From NCBI GenBank assembly GCA_045563135.1, contig JBJKUL010000001.1:186001-250000 (forward strand): a DNA stretch of 64,000 nt, written 5' to 3'. The translations under genes were made by a program, and so were the position numbers. This document shows positions 53,720 to 61,470 of the stretch, piece by piece. The stretch is from Actinomarina sp002308095 (GTDB lineage Bacteria; Actinomycetota; Acidimicrobiia; Actinomarinales; Actinomarinaceae). The notes beneath the pieces are model-generated. The model saw nothing but the letters and a program-made list of their open reading frames with translations. It did not search any database and was not told the DNA's origin. Positions within the stretch are counted from its first letter, which is position 1, and each line of letters starts with the position of its first letter.

Positions 53720-54523
53720 ATGGAAGCAAAAATCGAAAAATTAAAAAAATTTAATTTAAGAATGGGGTTAGTTCATTTAATACAAGGTGCTGGACTATTT
53801 TATTTAGGCACTGTTGTTAATACTGGATTTACAGTACCTTTAACAATTACTCAATTAGTTGGAGTTGGATCACCAGAGGATCCATCGAGTTTTGCCTTAG
53901 TTCCTGAGTTACAGATTTGGCGTGAAGTTTCAAATTTTGGACCTGCAGTAGCAACATTCCTTTTAGCTTCAGCAGTTGCACACTTTTTAATATCTGGTCC
54001 TTTCTATGGCAAATACAAAGAAGATTTAATGAAAGGCATCAATAAAGTTCGTTGGATTGAGTATTCAATTAGTGCATCTGTAATGATTGTCTTAATTGCT
54101 TTGCTTGTTGGCATATATGATGTCTGGGCATTAGCTGGAATATTTGTAATGAACGCTGCTATGTGTTGGTTTGGATGGATGATGGAAGTACATAATCAAT
54201 ACACCGAGAAGGTTGACTGGACTTCATATATAATGGGCTGCCTTGCTGGAATTGCTCCTTGGATATTTATTTTTATCAATTTAATAGGTGATGGAGTAGC
54301 AACTGATGCAAACCCACAGGGAGTTCCTCAATTCGTAGTTTGGATCTTTGTAAGTATCTTTTTATTTTTTAATACCTTTTCTATAAACATGATTCTTCAA
54401 TATAAAGGTGTGGGCAAGTGGAAAGATTATTTATACGGGGAAAGAGCATATATATGGCTTAGTCTGTTGGCTAAAACTTGTCTTGCTTGGCAAGTTTTTG
54501 CAGGTACCTATCAGCCAAATTAA
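53720..54523 (+). CDS. Heliorhodopsin
   Basis: 267 residues, seven membrane helices (about 14-32, 72-92, 112-131, 134-156, 168-190, 203-227, 242-261). K252 in WLSLLAKTCLAWQ is the retinal Schiff-base lysine of helix 7. E114 in VRWIEYSISASVM (helix 3) corresponds to the counterion of heliorhodopsins, and this RWxEYS motif and the SLxAK motif separate them from type 1 rhodopsins, which have a DxxxxK helix-7 motif and Asp counterions. H19 and H88 match family histidines. The N-terminus is basic, consistent with the inverted topology (N-terminus inside). Heliorhodopsins have slow photocycles and usually no ion pumping, and their role is debated. No retinal synthesis gene is in the window. Confidence 0.96.
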   Translation: MEAKIEKLKKFNLRMGLVHLIQGAGLFYLGTVVNTGFTVPLTITQLVGVGSPEDPSSFALVPELQIWREVSNFGPAVATFLLASAVAHFLISGPFYGKYKEDLMKGINKVRWIEYSISASVMIVLIALLVGIYDVWALAGIFVMNAAMCWFGWMMEVHNQYTEKVDWTSYIMGCLAGIAPWIFIFINLIGDGVATDANPQGVPQFVVWIFVSIFLFFNTFSINMILQYKGVGKWKDYLYGERAYIWLSLLAKTCLAWQVFAGTYQPN

Positions 54524-54600
54524 AAAAAATTATTTAATTTTTCTACCAAAGAAAATTACTAATAGCAGTATGAATAACATTCCAATGTAGGATAAAAACA

Positions 54601-55407
54601 TTATTCTTTATTTTTTATTTTTTTAATGACAAAGAATATTAGTAAAAATGGGAGTGCGATTATTCCTAGTGAAAAAGCATAACCTACAATACTCTCTATC
54701 CAATTAAGGCTTCTTTGGAAATAGTAATTCCATGAAAATAGTGAAATTCCTGCCCCTTCTCGAATGTTTAATGAAAGTTTTGAGTAAGAAATTGCATTTG
54801 CATAATATTCTTTTTGACCCTTTAGCATTTCAATATCCTGATTTACATATCTAAGTTGATTTTGAACTTCTAATCGCTCAGAGGTTGTCTTTGCTTCTAG
54901 TTTAATTTCTTCCAATGCTTCCTTTTCATTTGCTAACGAAGAAAGCCTTGAGTCTATGTCTAAGACATAAGTTGTTACATCATTGGCATTTATACTTATA
55001 TCTGAGAAATCTTTGATATCTTCTACCTCAATTAAAAATTGATCAAAATTTTCAGCAGGTATATTGGTTGTAATACTTTGAATTTTTAATCCTTGATAAT
55101 TAGTAGACAGATAGGTGTCAGAAATGTTACCTTCATATTCACTAATAAGATTTTTAAATTCATTCACTTTTTGGTCAAAATTTGAAGTACTTACATCCAT
55201 GCTTCCATAAGCGGATTTAATAATGTACTCTCCAGGTGAGAGAGATTGACTCCCCATTGAATCAGAGGCTATCTTAAATGAAGACGGTTCATTCATTGCT
55301 ACATCTGGCATTCCTACAAAAATTCCTTCTTCTGACATTCCATTTGAAATAGATGCGTTACACGCACTGAAAAAAATGAGGATTGTTAGTACTTTAAATA
55401 ATTTCAT
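54601..55407 (-). CDS. DUF4349-family lipoprotein
   Basis: 268 residues. Lipobox FFSAC (Cys16). A beta-rich region leads to IPAENFDQFLIEVEDIKDFSDISINANDVTTYVLDIDSRL, typical of DUF4349, then a coiled coil (about 150-205: LSSLANEKEALEEIKLEAKTTSERLEVQNQL) and a C-terminal membrane helix GYAFSLGIIALPFLLIFFVIKKIKNKE. It is anchored at both ends. Function unknown. It is tail-to-tail with the heliorhodopsin gene. Confidence 0.75.
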   Translation of the reverse strand: MKLFKVLTILIFFSACNASISNGMSEEGIFVGMPDVAMNEPSSFKIASDSMGSQSLSPGEYIIKSAYGSMDVSTSNFDQKVNEFKNLISEYEGNISDTYLSTNYQGLKIQSITTNIPAENFDQFLIEVEDIKDFSDISINANDVTTYVLDIDSRLSSLANEKEALEEIKLEAKTTSERLEVQNQLRYVNQDIEMLKGQKEYYANAISYSKLSLNIREGAGISLFSWNYYFQRSLNWIESIVGYAFSLGIIALPFLLIFFVIKKIKNKE

Positions 55408-55423
55408 CTTGCAATTATACCTA

Positions 55424-56515
55424 TCAGTAATTCATAATTTCTATAACAGGTACGTTCATTTCCTTTGGAGTAATTCCTCCATGATATCCAATCAAGTTTG
55501 CTTTCAAGTGATTTGGAAAAATTATATAGCCATCATCAACAAGGAAACAGTAGTCAGGATATAGTCTTTTACTCAACTTAGTTTTAGGTTCTCCAATTAG
55601 TTGACCCAATTCCTCATTGCTAATAAATTTTCCAGGAACATTTTTGAAAACATTTTTTACAGCATCTTCATCACCATTGATATAAACACTTCTTTGATCA
55701 CCAAAAACTTTTATATTTTCATTATATTTAAGAGGAATTCGATTCTCTTCAGAGATGTTGGTCAGACCATGATCAGCAGTTATCAAGGTATACATTTTTC
55801 GTGATTGAGAATTATTTAGATTCTTAATAAACGTCTCAAAAATTTGAATTTCTTGGTGCCACTCTTTACTTCCCACTCCAAAAATATGAGCTGAAATATC
55901 TATATTTGGGTAATAAATGAAATTAAAGCGATTGTCTAAAACAGATGAGTCAGTAATTATTTCAGATAGTTCCTGAGTATCTCTATATGCAATTTGTCGA
56001 GAGTCCTTATAAATGTAACTAGATAGAGCACTATCAACAAGGTCTCGAGGTTGTAAATTATTAGAGGTTATGCCTTTAGACTTTAAGATGGTCCAAATAG
56101 TTTGATTATTTGCTATATCAGGATTTTTTAATAAAGATTCATTCTCCTTATTCCAGTTCAAAGCATTAATCAATCCATGCTCATCTTTGTCGAAAAGATA
56201 ATAACCCAATATGGCTGTATCCACAGGTTTAGATACATAATTAATAGTGCTTAAAGCTACATTTGTAGAACTTGGAAAGGTTGAGTTTATATAAAATGAA
56301 TTGAAATTTTTTAAATAATCAGACATAGATTTTTTTAAATTTTCATTTCCTAAACCATCAGCCAAGACAAAATTTATTGTTTCGGCTTTTAATATTTTAG
56401 AATTTAGATTTATTTCGTTCTCTTCAGGAAATACATCATCTTCTAAAACAATGTTGAATATTTTTTTTGATAAATCTAATAAGCTACTTTTCCCGATAAT
56501 ATTTTTAAGATTCAT
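55424..56515 (-). CDS. Type I phosphodiesterase / alkaline phosphatase superfamily enzyme
   Basis: 363 residues of the alkaline phosphatase superfamily (nucleotide pyrophosphatase type). NFVLADGLGNEN holds the first metal aspartate, STFPSSTNVALST the nucleophile threonine region, YYPNIDISAHIFGVGS an Asp/His pair, TLITADHGLTNIS the DH pair and NLIGYHGGITPKEM the late histidine. No signal peptide is apparent, so it probably acts inside. Substrate not known. It ends 16 bases before the DUF4349 gene starts, so they are likely one operon. Confidence 0.8.
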   Translation of the reverse strand: MNLKNIIGKSSLLDLSKKIFNIVLEDDVFPEENEINLNSKILKAETINFVLADGLGNENLKKSMSDYLKNFNSFYINSTFPSSTNVALSTINYVSKPVDTAILGYYLFDKDEHGLINALNWNKENESLLKNPDIANNQTIWTILKSKGITSNNLQPRDLVDSALSSYIYKDSRQIAYRDTQELSEIITDSSVLDNRFNFIYYPNIDISAHIFGVGSKEWHQEIQIFETFIKNLNNSQSRKMYTLITADHGLTNISEENRIPLKYNENIKVFGDQRSVYINGDEDAVKNVFKNVPGKFISNEELGQLIGEPKTKLSKRLYPDYCFLVDDGYIIFPNHLKANLIGYHGGITPKEMNVPVIEIMNY

Positions 56516-56594
56516 TATAAAAAAAGTTTACAAACAATTACGCTCAACTTTCAAATAAAACTAAAATTTCCTACAGGTTGGTTAAAATCAAATT

Positions 56595-56960
56595 ATGAAT
56601 TCTTATTTTCAGGAGTACGCAACAGTAGCAGTATTGCTAGCGGTGGGCATAATTTTTATGCTTGCTTTAACTTCTGTTGCAGCACTTTTGAGACCAAACA
56701 ATCCATCTAAAGAAAAACTTACTACATATGAATCAGGTGTCGACCCAGTCGGAACTGGCTGGAGTCAGACATATATAAGATATTATATTTTTGGTCTTTT
56801 ATTCGTGATTTTTGATGTTGAAGCAGTATTTATATTTCCCTGGGCAATTAATCTTGAGAAGTTGGGTTATTTTGGATTAGTAGAAATGCTTGTTTTTATT
56901 TTTATTTTGCTAATTGGCTTAATCTATGCAATTAGAAAGGACGTTTTAAAATGGGAGTAG
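56595..56960 (+). CDS. nuoA: NADH-quinone oxidoreductase-like subunit A (operon 2)
   Basis: 121 residues, three membrane helices. LTTYESGVDPVGTGWSQTYIRYYIFGLLFVIFDVEAVFIFPWAI is the NuoA signature. First gene of a second complex I operon. No Rex box is visible in the 79 bases upstream. It overlaps nuoB2 by 10 bases. Confidence 0.93.
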   Translation: MNSYFQEYATVAVLLAVGIIFMLALTSVAALLRPNNPSKEKLTTYESGVDPVGTGWSQTYIRYYIFGLLFVIFDVEAVFIFPWAINLEKLGYFGLVEMLVFIFILLIGLIYAIRKDVLKWE

Positions 56961-57448
56961 TGGACAAATTTGGTTTACCAAAACCAATATCTTCAGTATT
57001 AAATTGGGCTAGATCATATTCTTTATGGTACTTTCAGTTTGGTCTTGCGTGTTGTGCTATTGAGGTTATGGCTGTAAGTGGTCCTCGTCATGATTTCATG
57101 AGATTAGGAATTATTCCACTACCTGCTTCACCAAGACAAGCAGACTTAATGGTCGTTGCAGGAACAGTAACTGATAAAATGGCTCCCGCTGTGAAAAGAT
57201 TATATGACCAGATGCCTGAGCCAAAATATGTCATATCTATGGGTTCATGTTCAAATAGTGGTGGCCCATATTGGGATTCATATTCTGTTACAAAAGGAGT
57301 GGATCAATTGATACCGGTGGATGTTTATGTTCCAGGATGCCCTCCTAGACCAGAGGCTTTACAAGAAGGAATAATTCTCCTACAAGAAAAAATCAGAGGA
57401 GAAGATATGAAAGAAAAATGGAAGGCAGATCAAAATGAACCTGTCTAA
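56951..57448 (+). CDS. nuoB: NADH-quinone oxidoreductase-like subunit B (operon 2)
   Basis: 165 residues. N2 cluster ligands in GLACCAIEVMA, MGSCSNSGG and VPGCPPRPE. Segment PASPRQADLMVVAGTVTDKMAPAVKRLYDQMPEPKYV is typical. It overlaps nuoC2 by 14 bases. Closely parallel to the operon 1 copy but clearly a distinct paralogue. Confidence 0.94.
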   Translation: MGVVDKFGLPKPISSVLNWARSYSLWYFQFGLACCAIEVMAVSGPRHDFMRLGIIPLPASPRQADLMVVAGTVTDKMAPAVKRLYDQMPEPKYVISMGSCSNSGGPYWDSYSVTKGVDQLIPVDVYVPGCPPRPEALQEGIILLQEKIRGEDMKEKWKADQNEPV

Positions 57449-57989
57449 CAGCACAGAATTTATTGAATCGCTCACAACAGCATTTCCTAGCTTAGAAAAT
57501 AATTTTGATACATTAAAAATAACTGTTCCGTCATCAGAATGGATTGAAACTGTTGATAAATTAAAGAACGATTTTGATTTAACTTATTTTTCATGGTTAA
57601 GTGCAATTGATTGGGAGAATGAAGTTTCTGTTGGAGATCCACCCAAAGAACCAGTTAAGCCACATTTTGAAATATTGTGTTGTTTGTCAGAATCTATTGA
57701 AGGTAATTTAGTAATTGTTTCTACTGAAATTGATAAAGAGACCGCGCAAATACCATCATTGGTAGAAGTTTTTGCTGGTTCTAATTGGCATGAGAGAGAA
57801 GCGTATGAAATGTTTGGAATTGAATTTATTAATCATCCTAATTTAACAAAAATGTATCTGCCTGATGACTATGAGGGCAACCCAATGCTAAAGTCTTTTG
57901 AGTTAATTAGCAGAGAAGTCAAACCATGGCCTGGTGAAGTTGATGTTGAGGGTATGCCCGAGGACAGCACAGTAGAAGGAGCTAGCTAA
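57435..57989 (+). CDS. nuoC: NADH-quinone oxidoreductase-like subunit C (operon 2)
   Basis: 184 residues, full length unlike the short NuoC of operon 1. FSWLSAIDWENE and PSLVEVFAGSNWHEREAYEMFGIEFINHPNLTKMYLPDDYEGNPMLKSF are family segments. The stop directly abuts the GTG start of nuoD2. Confidence 0.93.
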   Translation: MNLSNSTEFIESLTTAFPSLENNFDTLKITVPSSEWIETVDKLKNDFDLTYFSWLSAIDWENEVSVGDPPKEPVKPHFEILCCLSESIEGNLVIVSTEIDKETAQIPSLVEVFAGSNWHEREAYEMFGIEFINHPNLTKMYLPDDYEGNPMLKSFELISREVKPWPGEVDVEGMPEDSTVEGAS

Positions 57990-59186
57990 GTGGACGATAT
58001 ACTTAATTCTGGGACCTCTCCATATATTTCAGAGGCCTCTGTTTCTGTTGAAATAGAAACAGAAGATATGACATTAAATATAGGACCCCAGCACCCTTCT
58101 ACACACGGCGTTTTGAGACTCGTTGCTAAGGTTGATGGTGAAAAAATTTCAAGCGTTGAACCTGTGCTTGGATATATGCATAGAGGCTATGAAAAACTCG
58201 CTGAGGTTAGAACTTATCCGCAAATAACCACACTAGTGAACAGAATCGACTGGGTTTCTGGTTTTGCTAATGAGATTCCTTTTATTGCAGCAACCGAAAA
58301 ACTTATGGAGATTGAAGCACCTGAAAGAGCTAAACATATCAGATTAATTCTTACCGAAATGGCAAGAATTGCATCACACTTTGTATTTAACGGTGCATAT
58401 GCACTTGAAATAGGGGCGCTAACACCAATTTTCCTAGCAATGGAAGACAGAGAAAGAATTTTAGATTTAATTGAATCAGTTACAGGAGGTAGATTTCATC
58501 CTAACTTCAATAGAATTGGTGGAATAAAACCTGCTGCTGGCTCAGGACCAACAACAAAAAAGAATATTCAAGATTTACCAGCTGGTTTCTATCAAGATAC
58601 ACGTGATGCAATGGAAAAAGTTCTTGAGGCTGTAGAACGAATGGAAAATCTAGTCGGAGGTAATGAAGTTTTCAAAGTTAGAACTAAAGGGGTTGGTATA
58701 ATTTCTAAAGAACTGGCAGAAGAATATGGAGTTTCTGGCCCAATTTTGAGAGCATCAGGTGTTAAATTTGACCTAAGATCCCAAACTGATTTCTTACCTT
58801 ATGACAAGTTTGATTACGAGATACCAGTTGGTGAAAATGGGGATTGTTATGATCGCTGGTATGTTCGTTTAATGGAAATGAAAGAGTCAGCTAAAATTAT
58901 TCTTCAAGCTATTGATTCAATGCCTAGCGGCCCTCTTCAAACAAAAGTACCAAAGGTAATAAAAGTTCCAAAAGGTCAATCCTATGTAAGAACTGAAAAT
59001 CCAAAAGGTGAAATGGGTTACTATGTTATTTCTGAAGGAGGTCTTGGACCATACAGGCTTAAAGTAAGGACACCATCTTTTAGTAATATTTCAATCCTTC
59101 CAGTCTTGCTTGAAGGACAGTTGCTACCTGACTTGATAGCAATCATGGGAAGTTTAGACTTTGTCTTAGGAGATGTTGATAGATGA
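57990..59186 (+). CDS. nuoD: NADH-quinone oxidoreductase-like subunit D (operon 2)
   Basis: 398 residues from GTG. MTLNIGPQHPSTHGVLRLVAKVDGE, HRGYEKLAEVRTYPQ, GPILRASGVKFDLR and DFVLGDVDR are NuoD hallmarks. It forms the quinone cavity with NuoB2. It is directly followed by nuoH2, where operon 1 has nuoE, F and G in between. Confidence 0.94.
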   Translation: MDDILNSGTSPYISEASVSVEIETEDMTLNIGPQHPSTHGVLRLVAKVDGEKISSVEPVLGYMHRGYEKLAEVRTYPQITTLVNRIDWVSGFANEIPFIAATEKLMEIEAPERAKHIRLILTEMARIASHFVFNGAYALEIGALTPIFLAMEDRERILDLIESVTGGRFHPNFNRIGGIKPAAGSGPTTKKNIQDLPAGFYQDTRDAMEKVLEAVERMENLVGGNEVFKVRTKGVGIISKELAEEYGVSGPILRASGVKFDLRSQTDFLPYDKFDYEIPVGENGDCYDRWYVRLMEMKESAKIILQAIDSMPSGPLQTKVPKVIKVPKGQSYVRTENPKGEMGYYVISEGGLGPYRLKVRTPSFSNISILPVLLEGQLLPDLIAIMGSLDFVLGDVDR

Positions 59187-60163
59187 TTGATGGATCACAG
59201 GTACTTGTAACTGCTGGTATAGTTCTTGCTTTTGCATTAAATGGTGCAGTGATATTCACAATTCTTGATGTCAAAGGTGCTTCTTGGATGCAAAGACGAC
59301 CTGGTCCTCTTCATGTCGGGTTAAGAGGTTTCATATTTCCACTAGCTGAAATAATTAAATTTTTTCAAAAAGAAGATATAACACCTACAAACGTTGATTC
59401 AGCTGTATTTAAATGGGCACCTGCTTACGTGCTTGCCTCTGTATTTGGGTTATTTGTGGTAGTACCTATAAGTCCAACTTTAGTCGGTAGTGACTTAGAT
59501 CTCGGAGTCTTTTACCTACTAGCTATAAGTTCTCTATCAACACTAGGAGTATTGACCGCAGGGTGGTCATCTGCAAACAAGTATTCTCTCATGGGAGGCA
59601 TACGTGCCGCAGGACAGCTAATCGCTTATGAGTTACCGCTTATTCTTGCAGTAGTTGGAGTAGTAATACAAGCTGAAACTATGTCCCTTGTAGGAATAGT
59701 TGAGAAACAAATTGAATTTGGGCTTCCATTTGTACTCTCTGGTCAGGGTATTGCTTTCCTAATATTTATGGTTGCAGCAACAGCTGAAATGATGAGGGTT
59801 CCGTTCGACATGCCAATAGGGGAGTCAGAACTTGTAAGTGGTTTTCTAACAGAATATTCAGGGGTCAGATTTTTAATATTCTACATAGCTGAATATATGA
59901 ATATGTTTATTTTATGTGCTGTAGCTTCAACATTATTTTTGGGTGGATACCATGTTCCGCTGCTACCTACAGAATGGGTGAATTTTTATGGCCCTGTTGT
60001 ACTATTGACAAAAACTGTTTTACTTGGATTCATTCTTGTTTTAGTTAGATGGTCATTTCCTAGGTTTAGAGAAGACCAGCTTCAAAATTTAGCTTGGAAA
60101 GTGTTAATTCCACTTTCACTTCTAAATATCTTGATAACATCAATAATGAAAGTTGTATTTTAA
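59183..60163 (+). CDS. nuoH: NADH-quinone oxidoreductase-like subunit H (operon 2)
   Basis: 326 residues, eight membrane helices. GASWMQRRPGPLHVGLRGFIFPLAEIIKFFQKED is a diverged first signature. Where usual NuoH has WxERKxxxxxQxRxGP this has the shorter SWMQRRPGP. ATAEMMRVPFDMPIGESELVSGFLTEYSGVRFLIFYIAEYMNMF is the second signature with the acidic residues of the E-channel. Overlaps nuoD2 by 4 bases. Confidence 0.93.
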   Translation: MIDGSQVLVTAGIVLAFALNGAVIFTILDVKGASWMQRRPGPLHVGLRGFIFPLAEIIKFFQKEDITPTNVDSAVFKWAPAYVLASVFGLFVVVPISPTLVGSDLDLGVFYLLAISSLSTLGVLTAGWSSANKYSLMGGIRAAGQLIAYELPLILAVVGVVIQAETMSLVGIVEKQIEFGLPFVLSGQGIAFLIFMVAATAEMMRVPFDMPIGESELVSGFLTEYSGVRFLIFYIAEYMNMFILCAVASTLFLGGYHVPLLPTEWVNFYGPVVLLTKTVLLGFILVLVRWSFPRFREDQLQNLAWKVLIPLSLLNILITSIMKVVF

Positions 60164-60649
60164 ATGAAGACCTTTAGACCTAAGCTTCCAGGATTCTTAA
60201 CAGGAATGAAAATTCTACTCTTTAATATGTTTAAGACTTTATCTCCGTTAAGTCCAAATCCTAATGTAAATTATCCTTTTGAAAAAGAGATAGTTGCACC
60301 AAGGGCAAGAGGAGTAATAGCTCTGGATCAAGAAGCCTGCACCAGCTGTATGCTTTGTGCAAGACAATGCCCAGATTGGTGTATATATATTGAGGGACAT
60401 AAGGAATTACAACCACCTGCAAAACCTGGGGGAAGGCAACGAAGTAGAGCTGTTTTAGACAGGTTTGATATAGATTATGCCCTTTGCATGTATTGTGGAA
60501 TTTGCGTAGAAGTCTGTCCATTTGATGCATTGTTCTGGACACCTGAATATGAGTATTCTGAATACAATATGGGAGATATGCTTCATGATAAGAGCAGGCT
60601 TGACCAGTGGCTGAATACGGTACCTGAAGTAGAAGGCTTAGAGAGTTAA
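60164..60649 (+). CDS. nuoI: NADH-quinone oxidoreductase-like subunit I (operon 2)
   Basis: 161 residues with two 4Fe-4S motifs, CTSCMLCARQCPDWCI and CMYCGICVEVCPFDAL. Without a NADH module in this operon, these clusters may be where electrons enter, as proposed for ferredoxin-dependent complex I relatives. Abuts nuoH2 and nuoJ2 directly. Confidence 0.94.
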   Translation: MKTFRPKLPGFLTGMKILLFNMFKTLSPLSPNPNVNYPFEKEIVAPRARGVIALDQEACTSCMLCARQCPDWCIYIEGHKELQPPAKPGGRQRSRAVLDRFDIDYALCMYCGICVEVCPFDALFWTPEYEYSEYNMGDMLHDKSRLDQWLNTVPEVEGLES

Positions 60650-61168
60650 ATGGAAGCTTTAGATTTAATCAGCTATTTTTTACTTTTGGGACTTTTACTA
60701 GTTGCAGTTAAAGTAGTAACCACATCTAACGTCATACACGCAGCAATATCCTTAGTCTTTACATTAGCTATAACAGCAGGAGTATTTTTATTACTATCTG
60801 CTGAGTTTGTTGCACTAGTAATTGTACTTGTCTACATAGGTGCTGTAATAGTTCTCTTCTTGTTTGGAATAATGATTACTAGAGCTCCATTAGGACAAAA
60901 TGCAGAATTAGATAATGATAAAAATAAAGGTTTAGCATTAGCTGTATCACTTTCAATTTTTGGAATCTTCTCATATGTGATGTTAAATACTTTTGATTCA
61001 GAGATTATCACAACATCTGGAACATCAACTGAATTACTTGGACAGATTTTACTCAGCCGATTTGTATTTCCATTTGAAGTTGTTTCTTTTGTATTGCTAG
61101 CAGCTTTAATTGGCGGAATAACACTTGCAAGACAAGACAATGCATTAATGGACGAAAATCAAATATGA
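60650..61168 (+). CDS. nuoJ: NADH-quinone oxidoreductase-like subunit J (operon 2)
   Basis: 172 residues, five membrane helices. TSNVIHAAISLVFTLAITAGVFLLLSAEFVALVIVLVYIGAVIVLFLFGIMIT is the NuoJ core with the flexible TM3. Overlaps nuoK2 by 4 bases. Confidence 0.93.
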   Translation: MEALDLISYFLLLGLLLVAVKVVTTSNVIHAAISLVFTLAITAGVFLLLSAEFVALVIVLVYIGAVIVLFLFGIMITRAPLGQNAELDNDKNKGLALAVSLSIFGIFSYVMLNTFDSEIITTSGTSTELLGQILLSRFVFPFEVVSFVLLAALIGGITLARQDNALMDENQI

Positions 61169-61470
61169 GTGTTCAACCTTTTTTAATTGCTGCAGCTGGA
61201 TTGTTTTCAATTGGAATATACGGAATTCTAGTTAGAAGGAATGTAGTCATGATCCTTTTGTCCATTGAGCTAATTTTGAATGCTGTAAATATTAATTTTG
61301 TAGTTTTTGATGCAATGCTTGGAGATGCCTTATTGCAAGGACAAATTTTTACAATATTTATTATTACAATAGCTGCTGCTGAAGTCGGGATAGGCTTGGC
61401 TATTGTTTTGATGTTATTTAGAAATAGAAAAAGTGCAAATATAAATGAATATGATTTGATGAAATGGTAA
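61165..61470 (+). CDS. nuoK: NADH-quinone oxidoreductase-like subunit K (operon 2)
   Basis: 101 residues, three helices. VVMILLSIELILNAVNINFVVF and ITIAAAEVGIGLAIVLMLF keep the two glutamates of the proton path. Overlaps nuoL2 by 7 bases. Confidence 0.94.
   Translation: MSVQPFLIAAAGLFSIGIYGILVRRNVVMILLSIELILNAVNINFVVFDAMLGDALLQGQIFTIFIITIAAAEVGIGLAIVLMLFRNRKSANINEYDLMKW

Noticed and set aside
54518..54540. AAATTAAA/TTTAATTT hairpin after the heliorhodopsin gene
   Set aside because: All-AT stem; pairing is too weak to act as a terminator by itself.
54408..54590. Short plus-strand frame at the end of the heliorhodopsin
   Set aside because: It is an alternate frame of the rhodopsin gene with no start signal and no conserved features.
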